Assembly: GCF_000737195.2 (NCBI RefSeq)
Contig: NZ_JALM01000018.1
Span: forward strand, 1 to 32,946
From: Sciscionella sediminilitoris
GTDB taxonomy: Bacteria; Actinomycetota; Actinomycetes; Mycobacteriales; Pseudonocardiaceae
Direction: 5' to 3'
Length of the DNA: 32,946 nucleotides
The position numbers were made by a program, and so were the translations under genes. The notes beneath the pieces are model-generated. The model ran no database searches and had not been told where the DNA came from. It was given only the letters and a program-made list of their open reading frames with translations. Within the stretch, counting starts at the first letter, position 1. Every line of letters starts with the position of its first letter. Positions 27,129-32,946 of this stretch are shown piece after piece.

Positions 27129-27590
27129 CTATTTCTTCTCCGTCACATAGATGGTGATCGTCGCGCGCACCACCTCGGTCCCGGCGGTGTCGTAGACCCG
27201 TACCAGAACCGGGATGTCCTGTGCCGCACCGAAAACCGGCGGTTCGGCCGGTTCGGCGACCGCGCGCAGGCTCGTCTTGGCCTTGGCGAGGTATTCCACG
27301 GTCATCCCGCGTGGCAGCCAGCGATGCGTGCCCGGAACCGTCGCCTCGGCGAGCATGCCCATGGCGACCTCGGCGAGATTGCACGCGGCGATCGCGTGGA
27401 AGGTGCCGATGTGGTTGTGCACGCCCCACCATTTCGGCGCGCGCACCTCCGCGTGTCCCGGGCGCAGTTCGGTGACCGTGGGCAGCACCGTGCCGAAGTA
27501 CGGGGCGCGCAGCGAAATGGCCGCGGAGAACAGCCGGTTGCCGAGCGGGAGAGCGGACAGCCGCTCCCACAGGCGAAGCGTCGATACCAT
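27129..27590 (-). CDS. DUF4442 hotdog-fold protein (possible thioesterase)
   Basis: This 153-residue protein begins with MVSTLRLWERLSALPLGNRL. It has the hotdog-fold core WWGVHNHIGTFHAIAACNLAEVAMGMLAE, where the conserved HNHIGT-like turn precedes the central helix, and ends in beta strands (PVLVRVYDTAGTEVVRATIT). These features fit DUF4442, which is related to acyl-CoA thioesterases; the substrate is unknown. It is probably leaderless, with TAGTCT seven bases before the ATG, and it diverges from the phosphatase gene. Its position upstream of the cholesterol oxidase may be incidental. Confidence 0.78.
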   Translation of the reverse strand: MVSTLRLWERLSALPLGNRLFSAAISLRAPYFGTVLPTVTELRPGHAEVRAPKWWGVHNHIGTFHAIAACNLAEVAMGMLAEATVPGTHRWLPRGMTVEYLAKAKTSLRAVAEPAEPPVFGAAQDIPVLVRVYDTAGTEVVRATITIYVTEKK

Positions 27591-27597
27591 GCCTCCG

Positions 27598-27603
27598 AGA
27601 CTA
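27598..27603 (-). promoter_or_regulatory. -10 element (TAGTCT) for leaderless DUF4442 mRNA
   Basis: TAGTCT on the minus strand is followed by CGGAGGC (seven bases) and the ATG at 27590. GGAGG ends one base before the ATG, too close for normal initiation. Confidence 0.4.
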
Positions 27604-27663
27604 CCCTACTCGCTAGTAACCGGACTTATCCCACAACGCACTGCGCGGCCGCCCCGACGCTCG

Positions 27664-27669
27664 TACGAT
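27664..27669 (+). promoter_or_regulatory. -10 element (TACGAT) for leaderless phosphatase mRNA
   Basis: TACGAT is followed by seven bases and the ATG at 27677. With the site at 27598-27603 it forms a compact divergent promoter pair. It argues against the in-frame ATG at 27668, which overlaps the hexamer. Confidence 0.45.
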
Positions 27670-27676
27670 GCGCCGC

Positions 27677-28285
27677 ATGTCGCACGAATCGGCGGTCTAC
27701 CTGCTCCGGCACGGGGAGACCGAATGGTCGCGGTCCGGCAAGCACACCGGGCGCACCGATATCGCACTCACATCCGAAGGCGAGCAGCAGGCGCGCAGGG
27801 CAGGCGGTGTCCTTTCCGCGCTGCGCGCGACGAGCGTGCCGCCCGCGCTCGTGTGCAGCAGCCCCCGCTCGCGGGCGGTGCGCACCGCGGAGCTCGCCGG
27901 GCTCGAGGTGGACAACCGGACCGAACTGCTCGCCGAATGGGACTACGGCGAGTACGAAGGCCGCACCACCGAGGAGATCCGGGAAAAGGTGCCGCACTGG
28001 ACCGTCTGGTCGCATCCGGTCCCCGGCGGGGAGAGCGCCCAGGACGTGCACAAGCGCGCACTGTCCATTGTGGACAAAACCAGGGCGATCCTGCCGCGCG
28101 GGGACGTCGTGCTCATCGCGCACGGCCACTTCCTGCGGGTGCTGATCGCGACCTGGCTCGGCGGGCAGCCCGAGGACGGGGTGCGCTACGGACTCGGCCC
28201 GGCCGCGGTGAGTGTGCTCGGCTACGAGCGCGGGGTCGAGCAGATCAAGGCACTCAGCGTGCCGCCACTGGAGACCGTGGACTAG
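27677..28285 (+). CDS. Histidine phosphatase family acid phosphatase (Rv3214-like)
   Basis: This 202-residue enzyme has the phosphoglycerate-mutase-like catalytic motif LLRHGETEWS, a second conserved region SSPRSRAVRTAELAGL, the acidic stretch LLAEWDYGEYEGRTTEEI, and the second histidine in IAHGHFLRVL. The sequence resembles M. tuberculosis Rv3214 (annotated gpm2), known as a broad-specificity acid phosphatase rather than a mutase. The two genes that follow match the Rv3217c/Rv3218 order. The natural substrate is unknown. Its stop is 3 bases from the convergent membrane protein gene. Confidence 0.88.
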   Translation: MSHESAVYLLRHGETEWSRSGKHTGRTDIALTSEGEQQARRAGGVLSALRATSVPPALVCSSPRSRAVRTAELAGLEVDNRTELLAEWDYGEYEGRTTEEIREKVPHWTVWSHPVPGGESAQDVHKRALSIVDKTRAILPRGDVVLIAHGHFLRVLIATWLGGQPEDGVRYGLGPAAVSVLGYERGVEQIKALSVPPLETVD

Positions 28286-28288
28286 AAG

Positions 28289-28729
28289 CTAGGAATCCTG
28301 CTCGTCCTCGCGCGAATCCTGGTTCGACGTCCCCTGGTTCGGCGTCCCCCAGGCCCATTCGCGCGAGACGCGCACGAACAGCAGCACGATCACCGCGATC
28401 GCGAAGGCGACCACCGGAAAGGCGATCTCCGGCCGGGACGCGCCGTTGAGCGCGTAGTAGGCGACGCCGACCAGCAGGATCTGCAGCACCACCGCGGGGG
28501 TACGGGCCCAGCGCGCGCCGCGCAGCAGCCCGACCGCGACGGCGATCACGCCCGCCGAGAGCAGCGCGAAGTATCCGGCCTCGGCGAGCCGGTTGGTGAT
28601 CGACTGCGCCCCGCCGGCGAGCACCCCGACGATGAACGCGATCCCGGCCAGCCCCTCCACGGCGACGAGTACGCCCGCGAGGCGCACCGTCCTCGGCACG
28701 GCTGGTGCGGACTCGGCGCTGGCCACCAC
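28289..28729 (-). CDS. Conserved four-helix membrane protein (Rv3217c-like)
   Basis: This 146-residue protein has four hydrophobic segments, at about 15-36, 47-66, 76-94 and 101-119. A polar tail rich in Asn, Gln, Glu and Asp follows (NQGTSNQDSREDEQDS). I chose the first of two adjacent GTG codons (28727-28729), with GGAGGA a few bases upstream. Size and position next to the lipid kinase match mycobacterial Rv3217c, of unknown function. It diverges from the lipid kinase gene. Confidence 0.75.
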   Translation of the reverse strand: MVASAESAPAVPRTVRLAGVLVAVEGLAGIAFIVGVLAGGAQSITNRLAEAGYFALLSAGVIAVAVGLLRGARWARTPAVVLQILLVGVAYYALNGASRPEIAFPVVAFAIAVIVLLFVRVSREWAWGTPNQGTSNQDSREDEQDS

Positions 28730-28794
28730 ATCTCCTCCTAGCAATGCAATTGCGCTGCTCCCATCGTAGGCCAGCCACCGCAGCGGCCGCCGCG

Positions 28795-28800
28795 TACCGT
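28795..28800 (+). promoter_or_regulatory. -10 element (TACCGT) for leaderless lipid kinase mRNA
   Basis: TACCGT is followed by seven bases and the ATG at 28808, with no ribosome-binding sequence between them. Confidence 0.45.
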
Positions 28801-28807
28801 ATAGCTC

Positions 28808-29725
28808 ATGCGCGCGCTGCTCATCGTCAATCCGAAGGCGACCTCGACCAGTCGTGGCGGCCGGGATGTGCTCCGCCACGCGCTCGCCTCGGACACGAAG
28901 CTGGAGGTCGTGGAGACCTCGCATCGCGGACACGCCACCGCGGCCGCCGAGTACGCCAGGGGCAACGGGACCGAGCTCGTGGTGGTGCACGGCGGGGACG
29001 GCACGGTCAACGAGGTGGTCAACGGGCTGCTTTCCGCGGGACCGGGTCCGGATGTACCGATGCTCGCGGTCGTCCCCGGCGGCCAGGCCAATGTGTTCGC
29101 CCGCGCACTCGGCCTGCCCAGTGACCCGATCGAGGCAACGGCGCACCTGCTCACCTCGATCGAGGAGGGCAGCCGCCGCCGGATCGGGCTCGGCAGGGCG
29201 GGCGAGCGCTGGTTCACCTTCAACGCCGGGCTCGGCTACGACGCCGATGTGATCGCTCGCGTGGAACAGCGCCGGAGCAAGCGGGCCAGCCAGCTGCTCT
29301 ATCTCCAGTCCGGATTCGCCAACTATCTGCGCGAGTCGCTCGGCGGCCGGGCGAGCCTCGAGGTGCGGATGCCGGGCAGCGAACCGGTGCGCGATCAGCG
29401 GCTGGTCTTCGTCTCCAACACCGATCCGTGGACCTATCTCGGCCCGCGCCCCGTTCGGCTGAATCCGGGGGCCTCGTTCGATACCGGGCTCGCGGTCTTC
29501 GCCACCTCCCGGCTCGGCCCGATCGATATCACGCGCACCGTGACGCAGGCCTTCCTCACCAACAATGGTGTGGCTGGCAGGAACTTTTTACGTACCGATG
29601 ACGTTGATTGGGTACGTGTGAGCTCGCGGACTCCTGTTCGTCTGCAGGTCGATGGTGACCTCGTCGGGGAACGGACCGAAGTGCGCTTCGAATCGGTGCC
29701 GGACGCACTGACAGTAGCGGTATAA
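28808..29725 (+). CDS. Diacylglycerol kinase-family lipid kinase (Rv3218-like)
   Basis: This 305-residue protein is of the DagK/YegS/LCB5 family, which phosphorylates diacylglycerol or related lipid alcohols. The nucleotide-binding domain starts with LLIVNPKAT and contains GGDGTVNEVVNGL (GGDGT at 62-66) and VVPGGQANVFARALGLP. The C-terminal beta domain includes GLGYDADVIARVEQRRSKR and ends with QVDGDLVGERTEVRFESVP, a family signature. Gene order with the neighbouring membrane protein and whiB1 matches mycobacteria. Substrate is not known; a role in phospholipid or cell-envelope lipid turnover is inferred. Confidence 0.9.
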   Translation: MRALLIVNPKATSTSRGGRDVLRHALASDTKLEVVETSHRGHATAAAEYARGNGTELVVVHGGDGTVNEVVNGLLSAGPGPDVPMLAVVPGGQANVFARALGLPSDPIEATAHLLTSIEEGSRRRIGLGRAGERWFTFNAGLGYDADVIARVEQRRSKRASQLLYLQSGFANYLRESLGGRASLEVRMPGSEPVRDQRLVFVSNTDPWTYLGPRPVRLNPGASFDTGLAVFATSRLGPIDITRTVTQAFLTNNGVAGRNFLRTDDVDWVRVSSRTPVRLQVDGDLVGERTEVRFESVPDALTVAV

Positions 29726-29851
29726 CGCGGACTCACCGGCGCAGAACCGAATAGGTGGCTAATTCGCGACCTGAACCGCGGCTATTACCCGGAGCTGACA
29801 CGCGCACTGGTAACTGGGTGAAACCGCTGGTCAACGATCGTCTCCCGAATG

Positions 29852-29867
29852 GGTGAGTTCGCTCACC
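29852..29867. promoter_or_regulatory. CRP-like palindrome 1 upstream of whiB1
   Basis: GGTGAGTTCGCTCACC is a perfect inverted repeat (six-base arms, four-base centre) of the GTGA-N6-TCAC type bound by actinobacterial CRP/GlxR proteins. Its centre is about 60 bases upstream of the expected transcription start. Mycobacterial whiB1 is known to be CRP-controlled. Confidence 0.6.
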
Positions 29868-29884
29868 GATCTCTGGAAACCCCC

Positions 29885-29913
29885 TTGACATCCTGCGCGA
29901 TCGTGAAAGTATT
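29885..29913 (+). promoter_or_regulatory. whiB1 promoter
   Basis: A consensus -35 TTGACA is at 29885-29890. The -10 lies in the AAGTATT stretch at 29907-29913 (16-17 base spacer). The leader to the whiB1 ATG would be about 65 bases. Confidence 0.55.
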
Positions 29914-29917
29914 CACG
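29902..29917. promoter_or_regulatory. CRP-like palindrome 2 over the whiB1 -10
   Basis: CGTGAAAGTATTCACG is a perfect inverted repeat of the CGTGA-N6-TCACG type, with its centre exactly 50 bases from palindrome 1. It covers the -10 region, so occupancy here should block transcription, whereas the upstream site could activate. Confidence 0.6.
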
Positions 29918-29982
29918 GGCACCCCGAATGACTGTAGTAACGACTGGCGCACTCTCGCGCGCCTATTGAGGAGCATGTAGCA

Positions 29983-30234
29983 ATGGACTGGCGCCACGAC
30001 GCGGCCTGCCGTGACGAGGACCCGGAACTGTTCTTTCCCGTTGGAACCACTGGGCCCGCACTGCTGCAAGTCGCCGAAGCAAAAGCCGTTTGCCACCGCT
30101 GCCCGGTCGCTTCCTCCTGCCTGACCTGGGCATTGGACAGCGGCCAGGACTCCGGTGTGTGGGGCGGTATGGACGAGGACGAGCGGCGCGCGCTCAAGCG
30201 TCGCACCCGGATGCGTACCTCGGCGAGCGCCTGA
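29983..30234 (+). CDS. whiB1: WhiB1 iron-sulfur transcriptional regulator
   Basis: This 83-residue Wbl protein has the four cluster ligands C9, C37, C40 and C46, the same spacing as M. tuberculosis WhiB1. The Wbl turn GVWGG follows, then a basic DNA-binding tail (DERRALKRRTRMR). WhiB1 carries an NO-sensitive [4Fe-4S] cluster, binds the housekeeping sigma factor and is essential in mycobacteria. GAGGAG lies nine bases before the ATG, but an ATG-TAG start-stop sits between them. It is monocistronic, with a CRP-like promoter upstream and a strong terminator downstream. Confidence 0.95.
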   Translation: MDWRHDAACRDEDPELFFPVGTTGPALLQVAEAKAVCHRCPVASSCLTWALDSGQDSGVWGGMDEDERRALKRRTRMRTSASA

Positions 30235-30253
30235 GCGCTCACACCGAATAGGC

Positions 30254-30293
30254 ACAAAGAAAGGGAACCCGGCCGGGTTCCCTTTTTTGTGTG
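30254..30293. terminator. Strong bidirectional rho-independent terminator
   Basis: The perfect palindrome at 30261-30284 (arms AAGGGAACCCGG and CCGGGTTCCCTT) is extended outward by A-rich and T-rich flanks, with six T after the CCC and matching CACAAA before it. It can stop whiB1 transcription and, on the other strand, transcription coming out of pdtaS. The gap 30294-30403 shows nothing else. Confidence 0.92.
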
Positions 30294-30403
30294 CCGACTC
30301 AGTTGTGCCCGGCACAGTGCCCTCGTCCGGGAACGCTATTCAATGTGACCGATACCGTTGTGAGCGCGATCGCTGTGGCCGCGCTCAACCGAATCGGCAC
30401 CGC

Positions 30404-31900
30404 TCAGTTCGACCGTAAAGGAATGCGCAAGCTCGCCTCGGTTCCCTTGTTTTCCTTGCGCCCCAAGGAGATCGAGCCGGACAGCTCCGATTCGACGAGA
30501 ATGCGGACGATCTGCAGACCCAGCCGATCGGTGCGCTCGATGCTGAATCCCTCCGGCAGCCCGATTCCCTCATCGGACACCGCGATGTTGAGCCATTTCG
30601 CGCTGCGGTTCACCCCGACCGTGACCACCCCGCCCGCCCCCGGCGGGTAGGCGTGCTCGAAACAGTTCTGCACGAGTTCGGAGAGCACGAGAACCAGCGG
30701 GGTGGCCACCTCGGCGCGCACGATTCCGAATTCGCCTTCCCGGCGCACCGTCACCACGGTCTCGGTGGTGGACACATCCCCGAGGATCGGGAGCACCTTG
30801 TCCAGCACCTCGTCGAGGTTGACCTCCTCGTTGACCGACATCGCCAGGGTCTCGTGCACGGTGGCGATCGCGTCCACCCGGCGCACCGATTCGGCAAGCG
30901 CCTCGCGGGCCGGATCGGTGTCCATCCGCCTCGACTGCAGCCGCAGCAGCGCGGCCACGGTCTGCAGGTTGTTCTTGACCCGGTGGTGGATCTCGCGGAT
31001 CGTGGCGTCCTTGGACATCAGCGCCCGGTCCCGGCGCTTGACCTCGGTGACGTCCCTGATCAGCACGAGCGCCCCGGAGGGCTTGCCGTACGGGGTGAGG
31101 GCGAGCGCGCGGAACAGCACGGCCGCTCCCCGGCCCGCGTCGGTCTCGAAGCGGTTGCTGGGTTCCCCCGCGAGCGCGGTGGAGATGCGCTCGGCCACCT
31201 CGGCCGCGTCGAACGGGTCCGGAATGAGGCCGCGGGTCAGCGGGATCAGTTCCGCGCCCAGCAGATCGGCGGCCGAGCCCATGCGGTGATAGGCCGACTG
31301 CGCGTTGGGGCTCGCGAACACCACGAAGCCGCGCTCGTCCACCCGGATCAGCCCATCGCCGACCCGCGGGCTGGTGTGCACATCCGCGGCCAGCGCCTCC
31401 GAGGGGAAGGTCCCGTCCACCACCATCTGGCACAGGTCGGTCGCGCAGCCGAGGTAGGAGATCTCCAGCTTGCCCGGCACCCGCGGGGTACCGAGGTGGG
31501 TGTCCCTGCCGAGCACCGCGATCAGCTCGCCGCGCCAGCACACCGGGATCCCCTCCCGGCGCACGGGCACCGTGTCGTGCCACTGCGGGCTGTCGTCCTG
31601 GCTGATCGTGCGCTCCGTGCAGGCCCGGTAGAGCTGCGGTTCGTCGACCACGAGGGCGCGCTTGCCGACCATGTCCCTCGGGTGCGCGGTGGCCGCGGTG
31701 GTCGGGCGCGCCTGCGCCACGCAGATGAACTCGGAGCGTTCGCTGAGCTCTTCGACCCCGCCGACCGGGATCCACATCAGGAAGTCCGCGAAGGACAGGT
31801 CGGCGAGCAGCTGCCACTCCCCGACGACCCGTTGCAGCTGGCCGACCTGAGCCCCGGACAGCGTCGTGTACTCGTCGAGCAGATCCGCGAGTGTGGACAT
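30404..31900 (-). CDS. pdtaS: Cytosolic sensor histidine kinase PdtaS
   Basis: This 498-residue soluble HisKA_2 kinase starts MSTLADLLDEYTTLSG, followed by VVGEWQLLADLSFADFLMW, very like M. tuberculosis PdtaS (Rv3220c). A GAF domain lies at about 10-160 and a PAS domain at about 180-285. The phospho-acceptor is H305 in IREIHHRVKNNLQTVAALL. The HATPase domain has ELVQNCFEHAYPPG, DEGIGLP and LGLQIV. PdtaS phosphorylates the RNA-binding ANTAR antiterminator PdtaR, which is encoded elsewhere. The mycobacterial kinase responds to NO, copper and c-di-GMP, which is notable given the c-di-GMP protein in this window. ATG 31900 is chosen by homology, with GGAGGTG 11 bases upstream. Confidence 0.94.
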   Translation of the reverse strand: MSTLADLLDEYTTLSGAQVGQLQRVVGEWQLLADLSFADFLMWIPVGGVEELSERSEFICVAQARPTTAATAHPRDMVGKRALVVDEPQLYRACTERTISQDDSPQWHDTVPVRREGIPVCWRGELIAVLGRDTHLGTPRVPGKLEISYLGCATDLCQMVVDGTFPSEALAADVHTSPRVGDGLIRVDERGFVVFASPNAQSAYHRMGSAADLLGAELIPLTRGLIPDPFDAAEVAERISTALAGEPSNRFETDAGRGAAVLFRALALTPYGKPSGALVLIRDVTEVKRRDRALMSKDATIREIHHRVKNNLQTVAALLRLQSRRMDTDPAREALAESVRRVDAIATVHETLAMSVNEEVNLDEVLDKVLPILGDVSTTETVVTVRREGEFGIVRAEVATPLVLVLSELVQNCFEHAYPPGAGGVVTVGVNRSAKWLNIAVSDEGIGLPEGFSIERTDRLGLQIVRILVESELSGSISLGRKENKGTEASLRIPLRSN

Positions 31901-32035
31901 GGTTACCCGCGCACCTCCGCCCCTGTCTGCCCGCTCTCCCTGGTCAAGGCCGCCCTCCCAGACGCACTCTGGCTCGATTCCGATCGGTCTCCATCCAACC
32001 ATGACCGGGGGTGCGCATCATCGCCAGGAGAGCGC

Positions 32036-32158
32036 GTGCGACACTCAATCTGCGGAAGCTGTGGCCGACCGGTCTTCGTGGGTGCGCACGTCAGAACGTT
32101 CGTTGGCCACAGCTGCCGCGTATGTAGCCGGGGACGGCTGAACGACCAAGGAGCGAGC
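32036..32158 (+). other. Possible in-frame Cys4 leader or extension upstream of bL37
   Basis: GTG at 32036, with AGGAG five bases upstream, opens a frame that runs without a stop into bL37. It encodes 41 residues with two CxxC pairs, CGSC and CRVC, 18 residues apart, as in a zinc ribbon. By hand count about two thirds of third positions are G/C, lower than in the sure genes here, so coding is doubtful. It may be an extended bL37, an upstream reading frame, or chance within a structured leader. Confidence 0.25.
32052..32119 (+). repeat. Inverted repeat in the bL37 leader
   Basis: GCGGAAGCTGTGGCC (32052-32066) and GGCCACAGCTGCCGC (32105-32119) pair over 14 of 15 bases with a 38-base loop. The stem ends about 40 bases before the bL37 start, leaving the AAGGAG ribosome site free. 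It may be a regulatory RNA hairpin. Confidence 0.6.
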
Positions 32159-32233
32159 ATGTCCAAGCGCGCACGCAAGCGCCGCAGCAGGAAGAAGAAC
32201 GGCGCCAACCACGGCAAGAAGCCGAACTGCTGA
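32159..32233 (+). CDS. Ribosomal protein bL37
   Basis: This 24-residue, strongly basic peptide (MSKRARKRRSRKKNGANHGK, then KPNC) matches the actinobacterial large-subunit protein bL37, which typically reads MAKRGRKKRDRK and ends NHGKRPN. AAGGAG at 32148-32153 is a good ribosome site. It is followed directly by a rho-independent terminator and lies between pdtaS and the sigH operon, as in mycobacteria. It is easily missed because of its length. The terminal Cys is a small departure from the Ser or Ala I expect. Confidence 0.9.
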   Translation: MSKRARKRRSRKKNGANHGKKPNC

Positions 32234-32237
32234 CCTG

Positions 32238-32278
32238 AAAGAACCCGGCAAGGCGATCCGCCCGGCCGGGTTCTTTTT
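32238..32278 (+). terminator. Rho-independent terminator after bL37
   Basis: AAAGAACCCGGC (32238-32249) pairs with GCCGGGTTCTTT (32265-32276), and the T tract runs to 32278. It serves bL37 and could also stop the converging sigH-rshA transcript, since the A-rich left arm gives U residues on the other strand. Confidence 0.88.
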
Positions 32279-32304
32279 CGTGCTCAATCGCTACGGAAAG
32301 CAGC

Positions 32305-32592
32305 TCAGCCCTCACGCTCGATTTCGATCGAGGTGAACGAGGTGTATTCGCGGATCGAGGCCTTCAGCCGGTCCCGCAGCTCGCTCGGTGCGTGATCCCC
32401 ACCGCATTTGCGGTGCAGCAGCTCCTTGAGCTGGCGTTCGATGCCGTACCGCTCCAGGCAGGAGCCGCAGTCGTCCAGGTGCCGCTGCACCACCTCTTTG
32501 CGCTGGCCGTCGCACTCGTGGTCGAGATAGACGTAGATATCGGCGAGCACCTCGGCGCAATCGGCCTCGGTCGGCTTGCGTTCCTCGTTCAT
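32305..32592 (-). CDS. rshA: Redox-sensing anti-sigma factor (RshA/RsrA)
   Basis: This 95-residue zinc-binding anti-sigma protein has the ZAS motif H38-x3-C42-x2-C45 (RHLDDCGSC), plus C12, C27 and C63 nearby. In the RsrA/RshA family, oxidation of these cysteines releases zinc and frees the sigma factor. It begins inside the sigH stop codon (ATGA), so the two are co-translated. The family start METSCG-like region is replaced here by [16 protein letters not shown], which fits well. Confidence 0.92.
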   Translation of the reverse strand: MNEERKPTEADCAEVLADIYVYLDHECDGQRKEVVQRHLDDCGSCLERYGIERQLKELLHRKCGGDHAPSELRDRLKASIREYTSFTSIEIEREG

Positions 32593-32946
32593 GAGCCGGC
32601 CACCTCCTTGGCTTTGCCCCGGCGGATGACGCCGCGTTCCACCGCCACATCGGCGAGCAGGTCACGCAGCTGCCGCCGGCCGCGGTGCAGGCGCGACATC
32701 ACGGTGCCGATCGGCGTCTCCATGATGTCGGCGATGTCCTTGTAGGCGAAGCCCTCCACATCGGCGAGGTAGACCGCCAGGCGGAACTCCTCGGGCAGCT
32801 GCTGCAGCGCCTGCTTCACGTCGGTGTCCGGCAGGTGGTCCATCGCCTCGACCTCGGCCGAGCGCAGGCCGCGCGAGGTGTGCCCGGCGGCCTGGGCGAG
32901 CTGCCAGTCGGTGATCTCCTCGGTCGGCGACTGCTGCGGCTGCCGC
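32589..32946 (-). CDS. sigH: ECF sigma factor SigH/SigR, C-terminal part (partial)
   Basis: The frame is open to the window edge and encodes the last 118 residues or so. It starts in the inter-domain linker ([16 protein letters not shown], typical of SigH/SigR) and continues through region 4 ([20 protein letters not shown], then [30 protein letters not shown]). SigH/SigR drives the thiol-oxidative and heat stress regulon and is held by RshA. Region 2 and the promoter lie outside the window. Confidence 0.94.
   Translation of the reverse strand, partial: RQPQQSPTEEITDWQLAQAAGHTSRGLRSAEVEAMDHLPDTDVKQALQQLPEEFRLAVYLADVEGFAYKDIADIMETPIGTVMSRLHRGRRQLRDLLADVAVERGVIRRGKAKEVAGS

Noticed and set aside
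29726-29851. Gap after the lipid kinase searched for a terminator or small RNA
   Set aside because: No stem followed by T residues and no recognisable RNA fold was seen.
30653-32035. Plus-strand open frame leading into bL37
   Set aside because: Up to about 31900 it is the antisense shadow of pdtaS with shadow-type composition. Only the last 41 codons before bL37 were kept as a doubtful feature.
32001-32141. 46-codon frame starting ATG at 32001 in the bL37 leader
   Set aside because: It has no ribosome site or -10 at a suitable distance, low third-position G/C and no recognisable motif.

Overview
The window is from a high-GC actinobacterium, most likely of the Pseudonocardiales/Mycobacteriales branch. 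This rests on strong G/C third-codon bias, a WhiB1 protein with its four cluster cysteines, the actinobacterial ribosomal protein bL37, a SigH/RshA pair, a PdtaS sensor kinase, and many genes that appear to be transcribed without a leader (TAnnnT, 6-8 bases, start codon). No tRNA, rRNA or CRISPR array was seen, and no gene-free stretch exceeds 300 bases.

Layout. 1-3640: the end of an EamA transporter, then a LuxR-type response regulator and a PspC-domain histidine kinase (minus), diverging from a PspC/toastrack membrane protein and a small membrane protein. This resembles the EsrISR/LiaFSR envelope-stress systems. 3642-5198: guaA. 5246-7927: an NMT1/SsuA-type ABC importer operon, diverging from a CitA/CitB-type two-component system and an IclR regulator (8108-11146); together these look like an organic-acid sensing and uptake locus. 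11099-11823: a MazEF-like toxin-antitoxin pair bracketed by about 50-bp direct repeats of the iclR 3' end, which looks like an inserted cassette. 11711-12271: a small membrane protein. 12381-15733: a complete OpuC/ProU-type compatible-solute importer. 15843-23141: a 2432-residue soluble protein with about 16 PAS modules followed by GGDEF and EAL domains.

23322-29725 holds metabolic genes: malic enzyme, RmlC, a secreted class I cholesterol oxidase, a hotdog-fold protein, an Rv3214-like phosphatase, a small membrane protein and a DAG-kinase-family lipid kinase. 29983-32946 is the whiB1 - pdtaS - bL37 - rshA - sigH block, syntenic with mycobacteria and concerned with redox/NO stress, antitermination signalling and translation. 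whiB1 has a promoter with two CRP-like palindromes.

The most unusual items are the repeat-flanked toxin-antitoxin cassette, which appears to have duplicated the shared 3' end of two convergent genes, and the giant PAS-array c-di-GMP protein. Family calls come from motif recognition by eye; no database search was run.
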